A program made the translations under genes and the position numbers. DNA of 64,000 nt from Annona cherimola (Eukaryota; Streptophyta; Magnoliopsida; Magnoliales; Annonaceae): NCBI GenBank assembly GCA_030490835.1, contig CM059975.1, forward strand, positions 57,279,174-57,343,173, given 5' to 3'. Below, in pieces: positions 10,869 to 23,729 of the stretch (position 1 is its first letter; each line of letters starts with the position of its first letter). Below the pieces are notes generated by a model. The model saw only the letters and a program-made list of their open reading frames with translations, did no database searches and was not told the origin of the DNA.

Positions 10869-11955
10869 CTTTCCATAGCTCATATGGGATCTTTTTCAAG
10901 ATTTCTCTAATGGTAACTCGATTTAAAACATGACAAGCTGTACTTATAGCTTCACCCCAAAATTTCTTGGATAATTTGCTCTCATTTAGCATTGTTCTAG
11001 CCATCTCTTGTATAGTTCTGTTTTTCCTTTCAACCACTCCATTTTGTTGTGGAGTTCTTGGTGCAGAAAATGTATGATGAATCCCTTTTTCATTACATAA
11101 TTCTATGAATCGTTTGTTTTCAAATTCACCACCATGATACTTCTTATAGTCATAATAGTACTTTGTTTTTCATTTTGCACCAAATTTACAAAAGTTGCAA
11201 ACATAGAGAATGCTTCATCTTTGCTAGCTAAGAGAATTACCCATGTGAATCTTGAAAAATCATCAACTATTACAAACACATATTTCTTTCCACCAATGGT
11301 TAGAATGCCGGATGGCCCATATAGATCCATGTGTAGCAATTCAAGTGGCCTAGTGGTGGAGATTTCCTTTTTGGTAGAGAAAGGTATTTTAGGTTGTTTT
11401 GATAATTGACATGCCTTGCAAATTTTGTCTTTGTCATATTTCAACTTTGGCAAGCCTTCTACCAAACTCTTCTTCCATAGGGTCTTTATATTTTCCATGT
11501 TTATATGCCCAAGCCTTTTATGCCAAACCCATGGATCATTATCAATGGCCATTAGACATTGACCATCTAGTTCATCAAGTGAAACCAAATATACATTTCT
11601 ATGTCTTTTTCCACTAAACATGATATGTTCTCCATCAAATACATTACATATAGATGATTCAAACACAACCTTGTATCCTTTGTCACATAATTGACTAATA
11701 CTCATTAGATTGTGCTTGAGTCCTTCAACAAACAAAACATCTTCCATGCATGCATTTGAAATACTATAAATGTTTCCTTTACCTTTAATTTTACCTTTCT
11801 CATTATTACAAAAGGCAACCATCCCATCGTTGCAAGGCTTAAGTTTATGAAATAAACTTGTTTCTCTGGTCATATGCCTTGAACAGCCGCTATCCATGAA
11901 CCACACGTTGTTTGCCTTTGCCTTGAAACATATCTGAAAAATAAACAAGTAAATC
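10869..11955 (-). pseudogene. copia 1 pol: protease and integrase catalytic core
   Basis: The frame from 11948 holds the aspartic protease (WFMDSGCSRHMT), then the integrase zinc-binding block (HKRLGHIN and CKACQLSK) and the first two catalytic aspartates (LLHMDLYGPSG and VIVDDFSRFTW). A frameshift near 11145, in the conserved HGGEF region, moves the gene to another frame. That frame carries the catalytic glutamate in NGVVERKNRT and runs to PYELWKG at the plastid junction. Apart from the frameshift and the insert, the domain is well conserved. Confidence 0.9.
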
Positions 11956-12780
11956 TTATCTCTTTGGTACCCATTTTATGGGTCCATTTGGGTTAGTAAT
12001 AAGATTCAATCTTTGTTTCTCTAACTTAGAAAGCCCAAATCTTGTGTTTCTTGGAACCCATACTAACTTTGCACCATGGTCATACAGTTTCTTAAAGTTA
12101 CATTTATAGGCTTTATGACCTATTTTGTTGCAGAAATTGCAAGTCATTGGTAATCTAGGAGTAGGCCTCCAAGTATATAATGGTTCAAACGTTGGCCTTC
12201 TAGTCCACATAACTTTTTTTCTTTTTGGCTTGTATATTGGTGCAGTTTTGGTTTGATATTTCCCAAGTATTGGCATATTTGATTTGCCACTTTCTTTTTG
12301 CTCAAATGTATAGTATCCAAGACCTCTTTTATTTGTTTGGGAGGTCATGTTCAGAAATATTTTTACATTTTCTCCTGGATTAGAGAACTTATCTAATGAT
12401 TCATTTAAGGATTCGTTCTCCTTTTTCAGTTTCTCTACTTCTTTCAAAAGCAATTCATTTTCATCTTTCAATTTTGATGATCTTTCAGCCAGTTTTCCAT
12501 TTACAATAATGACGGAGTTACATTGTTGTCTCTTCAATGACAACTTATTTCCTAGCTTTTTGATTTCCTCATATAATGAATCATATGCAAGTTGTAGTTC
12601 TTCTAATTCAGCACATTTGAGGCATTCTTGAAAAGAAGAATAACTAGATTGAGAATGACAAAGTTTGGAAGTTACCTCTTCATTGCTTGTGCACTTTGTT
12701 GAGATGGTTTGTTCTTCCAAAACTTCCGTTGTGTCAAACACAACAGATTTTCTTCTTGTTCGATTCGTGACATGCAGCAT
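11956..12780 (-). pseudogene. copia 1 gag, distal part: coiled coil and second CCHC knuckle
   Basis: The open stretch contains a strongly charged heptad-rich region (about residues 45-140; ELEELQLAYDSLYEEIKKLGN, cut here, and ENELLLKEVEKLKKENESL), a predicted coiled coil, followed by the knuckle CNFCNKIGHKAYKC and a conserved tail ending WVPKR. It overlaps the end of the proximal gag frame in a different frame, so one frameshift lies near 12775. A long gag with a coiled coil and second knuckle is typical of Sireviruses. Pol begins in another frame right after. Confidence 0.85.
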
Positions 12781-13820
12781 ATTCTAGCACAATTTGCCGC
12801 CTCAAATTCGTCGGTTGAGGAGCTGCTTATTGATGAAGTTTCTTCATTGACGTACATGCCTCTTCCTTTTGGCCTTTGGTATTTTCTGTTTTCATGTCTT
12901 TCCTTCCTTTCTTGATAATCCTTTGGTCTCTCTTCCGGTGTAGGACATTGAGCTTGCATATGTCCCATACCCCCGCATCTATAGCATTTTGTAACCTCCT
13001 TCTCTCTTCGTGGTCTTTCTTTGAAGTCTTTGAGGTTCTTTTCTTTCCTCACAAATTTTCGAAATTTGCGAGTGAGAAGTGCAATATCTTCATCATCGTT
13101 ATGAGACGAAGAGGTAGACTCTTCTGAGTTGTGTGCCGCTTTTAATGCAATAATTTTCTTGCCTTTGTGTTGATCTTCATTTCTTCTCTTGATTAGCTCA
13201 TGTGACATTAATGAGCTAATAAGATCTTCTAGCTTTAGTGTATTTAGGTCTTTGGCTTCTTCAATTGCCGTAATCTTTGGAGTCCAAGATTCCAGTAGAG
13301 CTCTTAGTATCTTCATAACCTGTTCAGATTCAGAGATAGCCTTTCCAAGACCTTTCAAAGCGTTAGTAATTTTAGAAAATCTAGCAAACATCTCAGAAAT
13401 ATTTTCTGTTTCTAACATTTTAAAGCTTTCCAATTCTCCTATCAAAATATTTCTCCTAGTCCCTTGGACTTGAGAGGTTCCTTCATAAATAGATGTTAGA
13501 GTATCCCATATTTCTTTAGCGGTTAGACAAGAAGATACTCTATCATATTCGGAAGCCGTAAGAGCGCAAAATAAAGAATTCATGGCCTTAGCATTGCTCT
13601 TAACGGTTCTTACTTCCTCTTCGGTCCATTTGGAAGCTCTTTCATCGATAGGCAAGGTTACACCATCTTGGATTGCAATCCAAGAATCCATGTCGGTAGC
13701 CATAATGAGTTGCTTCATATGAAGCTTCCAATAGCCGAAATTATTTCCATCAAACAATGGTGGCCTAGTAAATGATTGGCCCTCGGCAAATGCGGGAACG
13801 GAGGTGGATTGGGATGCCAT
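12672..13820 (-). pseudogene. copia 1 gag, proximal part (UBN2-type, first CCHC knuckle)
   Basis: The start at 13820 lies 31 bp downstream of the primer site. Residues 17-60 carry the copia gag block RPPLFDGNNFGYWKLHMKQL. The central part (about 60-220) fits the UBN2 gag domain (TAKEIWDTLTSIYEG and FKMLETENISEMFARF). The first knuckle, CYRCGGMGHMQAQC, is near residue 280. The frame ends at 12672 after a shift; the gene really continues into the distal part. Gag would form the cytoplasmic virus-like particle. Confidence 0.88.
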
Positions 13821-13850
13821 ATGATTAGATCTCTTTGGTTTAACTCAAAG

Positions 13851-13866
13851 ACCTGCTCTGATACCA
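13851..13866 (-). other. Primer binding site, initiator-Met tRNA (copia 1)
   Basis: TGGTATCAGAGCAGGT on the minus strand, 2 bp from the 5' LTR, matches the standard plant initiator tRNA-Met primer site. It fixes the transcription direction of the element. Confidence 0.93.
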
Positions 13867-14506
13867 CTTGTTGGTCCCGAGTTAATGGTAAAACCCAAGA
13901 GGGGAGGGGTGAATTGGGTTCTTATAAAATTCTTTGGTAAATTAAAAACTTAACCCCTTGAAAGTTTAATCCCCTTGATTGATGAAATAAAATGGAAAGC
14001 AATATAATGTAGAGAGCAGAAATATAAATCAAGCACACAAGATTTTTAAAGTGGTTCGGGCAACCTCCCTACTCCATTCTTCCAAGCTCACACTCCTTGT
14101 GACTTGGGTTCCACTATTGTATTCCTCGAATACAATTAGAGCCACTACTCTCTTTTAGATTCCAGCTCTAGGGGGCTTCAACAAATCTCAGCACAAGTAG
14201 GTGATGAGTTCCACTCCATTCACACACTACTTTGCTTACACTTGATCTTAGTTCCTCAAACTAAATCAAGTTTAATACAATCAAATGAAATAACAAAGGA
14301 ATCTACACGTTACAGTTGTGTAGAAGCAGTTTGGCAGAGAGAAGAACTCGTAGAATTGGCTTTGAAGATTCAGAGGTTGAGCTCTAGCAGTTTGAAGCAA
14401 AGTTTTTTCTTCTTTGGATTGGCTTGATCTCTTTAATGCTCTTGAAGATGGGAGTTAAGCACACTTAATGATTTTCAGCTACTTCCCTCGTCCACAATGA
14501 ATGTCT

Positions 14507-14514
14507 TTTATAAT
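14507..14514 (-). promoter_or_regulatory. TATA box of the copia 1 5' LTR
   Basis: TTATAAAA on the minus strand lies 75 bp downstream of the first palindrome cluster. A shared block ending in a GACGAGGGAAGTAGCTGA-like segment follows in the family. It is the probable core promoter for the element. Confidence 0.55.
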
Positions 14515-14589
14515 TGTGGAGGGAATCCGAACGTTTGAAGGTAGGTGGCGCGCATTTAATGCGCCAACGTTCGAATATTTTTCGACCGC

Positions 14590-15440
14590 TGCGACCAAAT
14601 TCGCATGCGGAGTCGACTTCGGGTGTGACTTCTCCCAAGTCGCAGATGGAGTCGACTTCGGGTGCGACTTCGCTTTTCCGTAGCAACTTCAAGTTCCAGA
14701 TTGGGTCGACTTGGTCTTCGACTTGACCCAAGTCGCAGGTGGAGTCGACTTCGGGTGCGGCTTCACCTCGGCAGATAGCTTGATGAACTTGAAAAACTTC
14801 GGGATGCTTTTTGTTTTGCTTAGGCTTCTCCATGCCTTTAGTTCTTTTGTATTTTTCATTTCTTTTTGAATCATTGTGTCTTCACTTTAGCTTGCTTTCA
14901 TTAGCTCCATGTTTTTGTAAGCCTTTGAACCCATGAGTCTTGAATCATATAATCTTGTACAACTTCTTGGTTGAGTTTATGCATCTTGCTTGGAATTGGA
15001 TTTGTCTTCATATGTTTTAGTTTGAGCATCTAGGTTGCCTTGATCTTCATCTTCATACAAGTTTGTCTTGAAAATAGTTAATCTCAGCTTGTCTTCTGAA
15101 ATATCCCCTCTGCCCGATCGAAGTCGATGCCGGAGTCGACTTCGTCTGCGACTTCACATCAAGTCGCAAGTGGAGTCGACTTGGGGTGCGACTTCGGTAC
15201 TTCGGGGTCTGAACTTCAACTCTGGAAGGTTTTGTCATGTTGATGTCGATACTGGAGTCGACTTGGTCTGCGACTTCGACCCAAGTCGCATGCGAAGTCG
15301 ACTTTGTTTGCGACTTCGGAAGTTCAGCTCTCCATTTTCAACTCTGGAAGAATTTGGCGCATTGAAGTCGATGTTGGAGTTGACTTGGGGATCGACTTGG
15401 CCTTAAGTCGATGCCTGAGTTGACTTGGAAATCGACTTAT
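14590..15440. repeat. Two palindromic GTCGAC clusters in the right LTR
   Basis: Same layout as in the left LTR. By eye most differences between the two LTR arrays are C-to-T or G-to-A at CpG sites within the cores and arms, which suggests that the cores are methylated targets. Confidence 0.88.
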
Positions 15441-15575
15441 CCTTCCATGATCTATTTTCTTCAAATGTATGTCCCTTAAACACTTCCACAAACATGTTAG
15501 TAGCCAAGACTTACTCAAATTAATTTATTAATCATCAAAACATAGATTTAGCTTATTTTCCACATATTTCCAACA

Positions 15576-15958
15576 ATGAGAACCCAAGAACTAAGGTTAG
15601 GATAAAAAATGTTTAGCTCAGGGACGAAAGAAGTCGAAATGGGGAAGAAAAAGGGTTAGGAAATGAGGTGCAAAGAAAGGAAAAGGAGCTCCAAAAAAGA
15701 AAATGTCACATGTTTGCAAGATATGTCGAAGGTGTCATGTAGGCGAATGTCTGACAGGGTCAAACAAATGCTTCAAATGTGGGCAAATGGGGACGTAGCC
15801 AAGGAACGTGGCAAAGGAGAGGTAAAGATGGTGAAATGCTATGTTTGTGACCAGGTTGGACATATAGCTCTGAATTGTCCAAATAGAGCGCAAACATCGC
15901 AAGGGCGAGGAAAGGTCGCACAACCTAAGCTGACGGGAGCAGCTAACAGATAGGGAAC
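15576..15958 (+). pseudogene. Tekay 1 gag, C-terminal zinc-knuckle region
   Basis: This continues the gag from 1195 after the copia insertion. One frame carries CKICRRCHVGEC and CFKCGQMG, the first knuckles; after a frame change, CYVCDQVGHIALNC follows in an open stretch 15663-15953. The three-knuckle layout matches Tekay element 2. Frame changes and stops show long decay. The gag would bind element RNA. Confidence 0.82.
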
Positions 15959-17483
15959 CTCTACAAATCATGTGCAAGTGCATGCTTTGACTCAAAAGGA
16001 ATCGGAAGAGCAGGAGGAGAAAGTGGTTACAGGTATGGTTTATATTTTAGAAAATTCGGCTATAGCTTTGTTTGATTCCGGTGCTAGCCATTCATTCATT
16101 GTTTGCCAATATGTAACCACGCATGCACTACCAGTAGAGGAAACCAACAAAGTAATCCATGTAGAATCCCCTGTCTATAGGTTAGCCAGCTCTATCCAAG
16201 TATATAAGGCATGTCCAATCATGATAGGATCAATGATTTTAGAAGCTAACTTGATCCTATTACCCATGACCGAGTTTGACATAATATTAGGCATGAATTG
16301 GTTAAGCCAATGGGGAGCTACGATTGATTGTAAAAATAAGAAGGTACAATTTGAAGTAGCCCCAGAAAAGGATGTAGTCATTGGAAGGCTAAGGCAGCCT
16401 GAGAATTAAATGATACTTATATCCTCAATGAAAGAAGTTAAAATGATCCGCAAAAACTGCCAAGCGTATTTAGTATCAGTAAAAGTGAAGAAAAAAAAGG
16501 AGGTAGAAATCACCCGAATTCCAGTGATTAAGGAATTTTCGGATGTTTTTCCGAAAGAATTGACTACATTACCTCCAGAAAGGAAAATCGATATGACGAT
16601 TGACATCATACCCGACACAACTCCAATATCTAAGGCCCCATATCGATTGATATCAGCAGAGATGAATGAGTTGAGAACTCAAATACATGAGCTATTAGAT
16701 AAAGGTTTTATCAGACCCAGCGTATTACCCTGGGGAGCTCTGGTGCTATTTGTGAGGAAAAATTATGGAAGTCTTAGATTATGTATTAGCTACAAGGAGT
16801 TGAACAGGTTTATAATGAAGAGTAAGTACTCATTGCTAAGGATTGATGATTTGTTTGATCAGTTGAAAGGAGCTACCACGTTTTCCAAGATTGATTTGCA
16901 GTCGGGATACCATCAGCTAAGGATAAGTCCTACCGATGCTCACAAAATGACATTTCGAATAAGGTATGGACATTGTGAGTTTCTAGTGATGCCTTTCGGA
17001 CTCACTAATGCCCCTGCTGTATTTATGGATATGATGAATAGGGTATTTTGGGATTATTTAGACCAATTTGTGGTCATTTTTATTGATGATATCCTAATTT
17101 ACCCCAAGTCAGAAGAAGAACACGAGATTCATTTAAGAAGACTACTGGAAAGGTTAAGAAAGGAGAAACTATATGCCAAGTTGAAGAAATGTGAATTTTA
17201 GTTAAAACAAGTAGCATTTTTTGGGCATATAATTTCAGAGAAGGGAGTAGAAGTTGACCCTCAGAAGATTAAGGCAGTACTAAAGTGGCCAAGACCAACA
17301 ACTACTACAGAAATCATGAGTTTTCTGGGATTGGTTGGCTACTATAGAAGATTTGTGGAAGGTTTTTCACAATTATCAGCCCCACTGATGAGGTTGACTC
17401 GTAAAGGAGTCAAATATGTATGGTCTGAAGAATGCGAGCGTAGTTTTCAAGAATTGAAGCAACAATTGATAAAAGTGCCTATC
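15959..17483 (+). pseudogene. Tekay 1 pol: aspartic protease and reverse transcriptase
   Basis: The protease (open 15972-16409) has the active-site block ALFDSGASHSFI and the DIILGMNWLSQWGA segment. The RT (open 16410-17201) holds [25 protein letters not shown] and the catalytic FIDDIL. A TGG to TAG stop at 17200 cuts CEFWLKQ, after which the frame continues (open from 17316 with [22 protein letters not shown]) until a solo LTR interrupts at 17484. Several conserved glycine and aspartate positions of RT have changed (for example ISYKELN for IDYRELN). Confidence 0.9.
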
Positions 17484-19158
17484 TGTGAGAACCAGGTATT
17501 TTATTTTATTTTCATTATAACCTTCTTTATTATGAGGTAATTTATGAACATGCTACTAGGAATTTATGATGTTAATGGATTAATAATTTATACAGACATT
17601 GTTGAGCACTACAACTATTTTCCACCTCGCAGAGTAGGTACGGGGGTGAAGGGGGCAGCGCCCCTGGAGAAATTTTTAACTATTAAGTCATAGAAGTGGG
17701 AAAGTAAATTACAAATTGCGATTAGACCCGACCCATGCTCCGGCCCGACCCGACCCGATGGAGGCTCAGTTATAAGGAGGAGCCCGCGAGTTAGGGTTCA
17801 TCTTCCATTTTGCGCCCGACTCCGTTTCCCTCTTCTTCTCTTCCTGTTCTCTGCCTCTTCTTTTCTTTCCTCCTATTCATTTCGATCCAGCTGTGGATTT
17901 CTTCAAGAAATCTCTACTAACTGCTTTGGAAGCCATTGATTCCAGTCAAGGAAGCTCCGAATTTCTGCAATCCAAGCCCAGGGTTGCTGTTTTTGAGGAA
18001 AATCACAATTAGGGTAAGTAGATGCTACCTTTCCTTGATTGAATGATGAAATCTTGTATTAAACATGATATGAAACTGGGGGGTGTGCGTAACACCCAAC
18101 AAATCCATAGTTTGGAGCGTAGTGTTCGTAACAGCTAGGGTAAGTAAGGTTTGAGGGAAATTTGTCATGAATGAGTGAATTTATGAAGTAGAGGACCCAT
18201 TAGCAGCTTTTTTATTCTTAAAATGTGATGTTAGTTGATTCGAATCAAACGAGGGTACCAACTAGAGCTTCCTCTTTCTGTGCCTACATGTGTTTGTTAA
18301 AATGCTCGTGTGGCAGTTTTATGCATTGAATTGAAAGTAAACATTGTTGATGTTGTATGTGTGGTTGTGACATGTATTCTTGTATGCTATGTATGAGGTG
18401 TTATTTAAAATGATTGGTTGTAAAAGGGTTGTTCATGGCCCCTGATTGACATGAGGAGAGGGTTGTTTATGGCCCTTGATTGACATGAGCGGAGGATTGT
18501 ACGCGTCCTTCTATTTATATGTGATTATATGCATACGATCTTGGGAGTGGGTATTGGACCCATATGTTTTATTTTGATCATGACATGCGCATCCAAAACT
18601 TTGCTTATTCCACTTTGTGCTAACCATTATCTACTTACTGAGTCTATTTAGACTCAAGTGATTTGTTATTCTTTTTGTTCTTTAGATCCCAGGTCAGGTG
18701 GGGAACCTCAAGATGGGGCAAGTGGAAGACCAAATCTTGGAAACCATTAGAACATCTCTAATTAAAGTTATTTTAATGTTATGCTCTTTTGACATTAGCA
18801 TTATGTAGACGGTTATGGAACTAGATTTGACCTTGATAAACAGATTGTATTCAGTATTTTGAATTGGATTACGATTTATGTGGATGCATGTAGTTATGAT
18901 CATTCGGTTTGCTTATTGTGTATGGATAAGTTTGAATGATTTCCTTCCATATGAATTCCCTTATAATATGAAGATACAAATATATAACTATAGAGTTGAA
19001 TGTCACATATTGTAATGAATTTGAATTGCTTATGCATAATAGGTTGTGTATTACATACCACCCCTTATATATTATGGGGAGATTCTGCCAAAATTTTTGC
19101 AGGTCATATGGTACCCTTTTGACTAGTTATTACGAATATTTAGAATTGGGGCGTTACA
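17484..19158 (+). mobile_element. Solo LTR of a chromovirus-like gypsy element
   Basis: 1675 bp starting TGTGAGAACC and ending GGGGCGTTACA, with the perfect target duplication CTATC (17479-17483 and 19159-19163). The host frame resumes directly after it. The 3' end resembles the GGGGCGCCACA end of the Tekay LTRs, so plus orientation is likely, supported by a TATA-like GTTATAAGG near 17769 followed by a GC-rich to pyrimidine-rich leader. No coding sequence is seen inside. Confidence 0.9.
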
Positions 19159-19690
19159 CTATCTTAACCCTACCTAAAGGAAATGAGGAATTTGTAGTTT
19201 ATAGTGATGCTTCAAGGAAGGGATAGGGATGTGTGCTAATGCAGAAAGGAAAGGTGATAGCTTATGCATCAAGGCAATTGAAGCCCAATAAAGTAAGCTA
19301 CCCCACTCACGACTTAGAACTAGCAGTAGTGGTATTTGCCTTGAAAATTTGGAGACACTACCTGTATGGTACTAAATGCGAGATTTATATGGATCACGAG
19401 AGCCTTATGTACATTTTCACTTAGAAGGAGTTGAACATACGACAACGGAGATGACTCAAACTGTTAAAGGATTATGACTTGGAGATCCTATACCATCTAG
19501 GTAAGGCAAATGTGGTAGCTGATGCATTAAGCAAAAATGCCAGCATAACACACCTTATCACTAAGGAGGAAAGATTGCTTCGGGAAATAAGGCAATTAGA
19601 ATTGATTGTATGTCCCCCTAGAGTTCAAATGAGATTATCACAAATGCACATACAATCATCATTATTTGAACAGATTAAGATTGCATAGCA
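19159..19690 (+). pseudogene. Tekay 1 pol: RNase H domain
   Basis: After the solo LTR the frame reads [34 protein letters not shown] and [12 protein letters not shown], the standard gypsy RNase H with its first catalytic aspartate (YSDAS), followed by [18 protein letters not shown]. In-frame stops replace GLG (near 19225), Q (near 19424), a W codon (TGA at 19453) and a further Q (near 19687). Confidence 0.88.
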
Positions 19691-20668
19691 AGAGGACATA
19701 GACCTACATACTCATGTGGGAAAGATGAAAAAAAAGAGTTGAATGAATTCATTGTTGATGAGCGAGGTATGCATCAATACAAAGGTAGCTTATGCATACC
19801 TAATTTAGGAGAATTGAAGGAACAAATTCTCAAAGAAACTCATTTTCACCATTTTCTATGCATCCGTGAAGTATGAAGATGTATCAGGATCTCGAGAAAG
19901 CATATTGGTGGAATAACATGAAAAGAGAGATCACTGAATACGTATCAAAGTGCTTAACTTGTTAAAGGGTGAAGACAGATCACCAACGGATGCTGGGAAA
20001 GCTACAGTCCTCAGAAGTTCCCGAATGGAAATGGGACGACATTACAATGGATTTTATTGAAGGATTACATAGGACACAGGCAGGAAATAACTCTATATGG
20101 GTAATAGTGGATCGATTATCCAAAGTTGCACATTTTATACCCATAAAGAGAACTTATACAGCTGAAAGATTGGATAAAATATATTACAAGGATATTGTAC
20201 GGCTCCACGGAGTGCCTAAGTCAAGAGTATCTTATCGAGATATGACATTCACATCTTGATTTTGGAAGAGTTTACATGAAACCCTAGGCACCCAGCTAAA
20301 GTTCAGCACGACATTTCATCCCCAGACCGATGGAAAAATGGAGCGAGTAAAGCAGATTATCGAGGATATGCTCCGTATGTATACATTGGAATTCGGAGGA
20401 TCATGGGATGAATATGTATCGATAACGGAGTTCGCGTACAACAATAGTTACCAAGCTACTATTCAAATGGCTCCATTTGAAGCATTATATGGATGACGGT
20501 GTCGAACACCACTAAACTGGGATGATGTTGGAGAGAACAAGCTAGCCCTAGACTTGTCTCAATGAATGACAAACAAAGTACGGGTTATTCGCCAGTGTAT
20601 ACTCACAGCCCAGAGTTGGCAAAAGAGTTACACAGACTGCAAGAGAAGTGATTTGAATATCCAAGTCG
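19691..20668 (+). pseudogene. Tekay 1 pol: integrase
   Basis: The zinc-binding region is degraded by frame changes. The catalytic core is readable: DDITMDFIEGLHRTQAGNNS (first D), then VIVDRLSKVAHFIPIKRTYTAE, a damaged second aspartate region (SRVSYRDMTF) and FHPQTDGKMERVKQIIEDML (glutamate block). Stops follow GLHRT...FTS at 20258 and in the ALYG segment. The domain would insert the cDNA; this copy is dead. Confidence 0.85.
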
Positions 20669-21088
20669 GTGATCATTTTTTTTATAAAGGTCATGCCATT
20701 TAAAGGAGTTACAAGGTTTGGGAAAAGAGGCAAGTTGAATCCTAGGTTTATTGGGCCATTTGAAGTGTTGGAGAAAATTAGGAAGTTAGCTTATAGAATA
20801 GCATTACCTCTAGCCCTAGCTTTAGTCCATAATGTTTTTCATATTTCAATGTTAAGGAAGTATGTTCCAGATCCAACACATGTGTTAATAGCGGAGAACT
20901 TACGAATTCAAGACCATTTGAATTATGAGGAGAGACCTCTTAGGATTTTGGATCATAAGGTGCAAAAGCTTCGGAATAGAGAGATTGAGTATGTTAAAGT
21001 TCAATAGAATAGATATTCCGAAAGCGAGGTTACTTGGGAACTGAAGGAAGAGCTAGAAATGAAATATCCCCAGTTATTTCAAAAGTAG
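20669..21088 (+). pseudogene. Tekay 1 integrase tail with chromodomain
   Basis: An open stretch of 112 codons carries the GPFEVLEKI and VFHISMLRKYVPDPTHVL blocks typical of the integrase C-terminus in Tekay/Del chromoviruses, then a chromodomain (EYVKVQ, SEVTWELKEELEMKYPQLF) whose frame is cut by CAA/CAG-type to TAG at 21007 and closes at 21088. Chromodomains are thought to guide insertion to heterochromatin, which fits the nested setting. Confidence 0.88.
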
Positions 21089-21126
21089 ACGGTTTCGGGA
21101 CGAAATCTATTATAAGGGGGGAGGAT
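21089..21126 (+). other. Pre-PPT hairpin and polypurine tract (Tekay 1)
   Basis: GGTTTCGGGACGAAATC (a degraded inverted repeat) is followed by AAGGGGGGAGGAT, which abuts the 3' LTR at 21127. The same order occurs at the 3' ends of Tekay 2 and Tekay 3. Confidence 0.85.
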
Positions 21127-23729
21127 TGTAATACTCAGACCCAAGTAGGACTCGTATAATTGCATTTAAGGTATAATGATGATCTATGTATGAATTGATT
21201 TATTTTTGGATGATTTTTATGAATTGATGAATTTTGCAATTAGGGTTTGCAGTTAAGAATGGTGATTAAGATTAATCGCCAAAGCCTAATGTAAGTCAAG
21301 ATAACTAAAGGGGCTTAATGAGGATTAGAATATGCTAATGTGGCATGAATATTTATTTTAATTTTCATGATTTAATTAATGGAGATTAAAATAAAAATTA
21401 TGGAAATATGTTGGAAATCATAGAAAATTCATAACTTGACGCCTATAAGACGAAATGAGATGAAATGTGAAAGATAAGCTCATGATTTTAGGCTCGACCT
21501 TTTGTATGGATTGGATTAAGGAAAATGTGATGAAATTAAGATGATAATTATTTGTTATTAATCTCACACTCTAAGGTTATTTTCAAAAGGTTCATAACTT
21601 GACATAAAAACGTCGGTTTATATGAAATTTGAAACGATTGAGTAAAATTATGAAATCTATAGTATGAATGAGAGGGGAGAGAAAAATCATCTAAAACATA
21701 TTCTAAGTGGAGCAACCTTGGGCACGTCCAAAACCAGCAAAGGAGAAGGAGAAAAGAGGAGAAAAAGTGAAGGAAAAAGGAGAAGAAAAAGAGAAGGAAC
21801 CAAGCTAAACAAGTTGGATTCAAGTTAGATTCAATTCAAGTAAGTGAAATCTAAGTTTTGAATCATTTAAATCAAGGTTTTCTCTCTCAAATCATAAGCC
21901 ATGAATATGGTTCATAAAGAACTCTTAAACGATGAGTTATGATGCCTTGATATGAGTACTAAATAATTTTTGAAAGATATAAATAAGATCAAGAGTTCAA
22001 GAGAGTGAAAAGGGAAGTTAGGGTTGAATTTTGAGATGAAAGCTAACTTGGAAATTCTCAAAACCCTAAATCATGTTTCTGTATGGTTTAAGCATGATGA
22101 TTTGGATGTAATTGATGTTCTTTTGGATTACATATGTTGATTTCAGCATTTGTTAATGATTTTAGCAAAAATGGAACTTGGGGTTTCAAGTAATGCCTGA
22201 TTTTTCCATTTTTTAGTTAAAAATAATACAAACAGGTGCTTAAATTTTTTATGGATGAATTATAGGGTAAAGTACCATAAATTAAGGACCCTTTGGATGA
22301 CCTAAGTGGGCTGGATGAGTTTTCCCTAAATCTGATTTTTAGGGTATATGTATGGAACGTCCAAACGAGGGCCAAAATGGGTCCTTTACATATGATTTTT
22401 GTTGTTTTTTGTAAGAAAATGATTTATGGATGTTATCGAGGGTAAATTATCCCAAGATTAAGGTACTTTGAATTTCCAAAAGGTCTTGGAAAGATTCGCC
22501 CTAAATGTGATTTTAAGGACATGTGTATGGACACGTCAAAACGGGTCAAAATGGATACCCTATATACATGAAAATGTTGCTGTTATAGAAGCAAATATGA
22601 ATTTTAAATATGTGATAATACCCTAAATTTGGATTAAGAAAAGCATGATTAGTTGCTGAAAATTATGATTTAAAAATCTGTTAAGATTTAAGTCTTGAAA
22701 GAGGCGTTTAAATGATGAAAAATGGGTCTTAACATGGTTGTTCTGGAAACCAGTGATAAATGGATTAAAAATTCAAAATTAAATGCTAAATTATATGTGA
22801 ATTTAGGGGTTTAATGATGTTGAAAATCGATGTAAGTTGCTATGTTCAGAAATTTAAGAAACACATAATATATGTGTTGTATGATGATCATATGTGGAAC
22901 ATATTTATGAATGGATGATATGTGGCTTATGTGAGATTGCTAAAATGCAAAATATACATGAATAAATGATAACATGCATAAGGATGTTGCTGTATGAATG
23001 ATGTTTGATAATCTCAATTTTTGAGATTTGTTTATGAAGCTTAAAACGTCACTTATATGCTTAGAATGAGCATTGACATAGGAAAAATGGAAAATAGATG
23101 AAAAATGGTTAATGGGAGATATAGATCCCCATATGTTGAATTATGAATGAATGTTATGTGTTTACTCTAAATATGGGATTAAAACACAATATGGAATGGA
23201 TGATGTAATGCACAAGTGAATGTGTGTATGTATGATCGACTTGAAAATCCAAGTTGATTATGTATGATATGGATTATGGGATTGAAAAACTAAGTGAATG
23301 CAAGCAAATAGATTATTATGAATGCAATGCTATTTTTATGTATAGACAAAGGCAAAGAGATAAGCGAGATGGAAAGCTAAGTGAACAAGATAACCAAACA
23401 ATTTTCTAAATATTTTTGTTTTATCTAATGTGATCAAATGTTTATCAATGATATTCTAACTGTTTAAATGAGTTAGCAAATGAATGATTTCAATTCTTTC
23501 TAAGTTGTTTAAGGATGATCATTCTTTATCTAAATGTGTATTGAAATGTTATTTCCAATAGAATAAATGAATTGCTTACCGTTTTGCAATTATTTATGAC
23601 AAATGATGAATCATAGGTTTATAAATAAAAAATCATGCTAGCATGTCAAAGTTCATGTTTATGAAAGGAAGCATGTGCACAAAAGCATGAGGTCCACCTC
23701 AAAGATGTAAGCGGACCGAATGTCCCTCT

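Larger units (their letters stand above)
1196..15575 (-). mobile_element. Copia element 1 (Sirevirus type), complete but nested and broken
   Basis: The element has two LTRs (1196-2900 and 13869-15575) flanked by the 5-bp target duplication ATGAG (1191-1195 and 15576-15580). On the minus strand the order is 5' LTR, initiator-Met tRNA primer site, gag, protease, integrase, RT, RNase H, purine tracts, 3' LTR. Sirevirus traits are a long gag with two CCHC knuckles and a coiled coil, several purine tracts before the 3' LTR, and palindrome-rich LTRs. No ORF stands between pol and the 3' LTR, unlike copia element 2. A solo LTR and a plastid DNA segment interrupt pol. Frameshifts and stops make it inactive. 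Confidence 0.93.
13869..15575 (-). repeat. 5' LTR of copia element 1
   Basis: 1707 bp, TGTTGG to CCAACA, followed by the target duplication ATGAG. It has the same two palindrome clusters as the left LTR (about 14590-14765 and 15118-15440). Two GTCGAC cores in the second cluster have become GTTGAC here (near 15379 and 15419), consistent with CpG deamination. Confidence 0.93.

Noticed and set aside
11920..11965. Possible short intron between gag and pol of copia 1 (TTTATTTTTCAG before pol)
   Set aside because: The gap is under 40 bp, shorter than plant introns; a frame change between gag and pol explains it.
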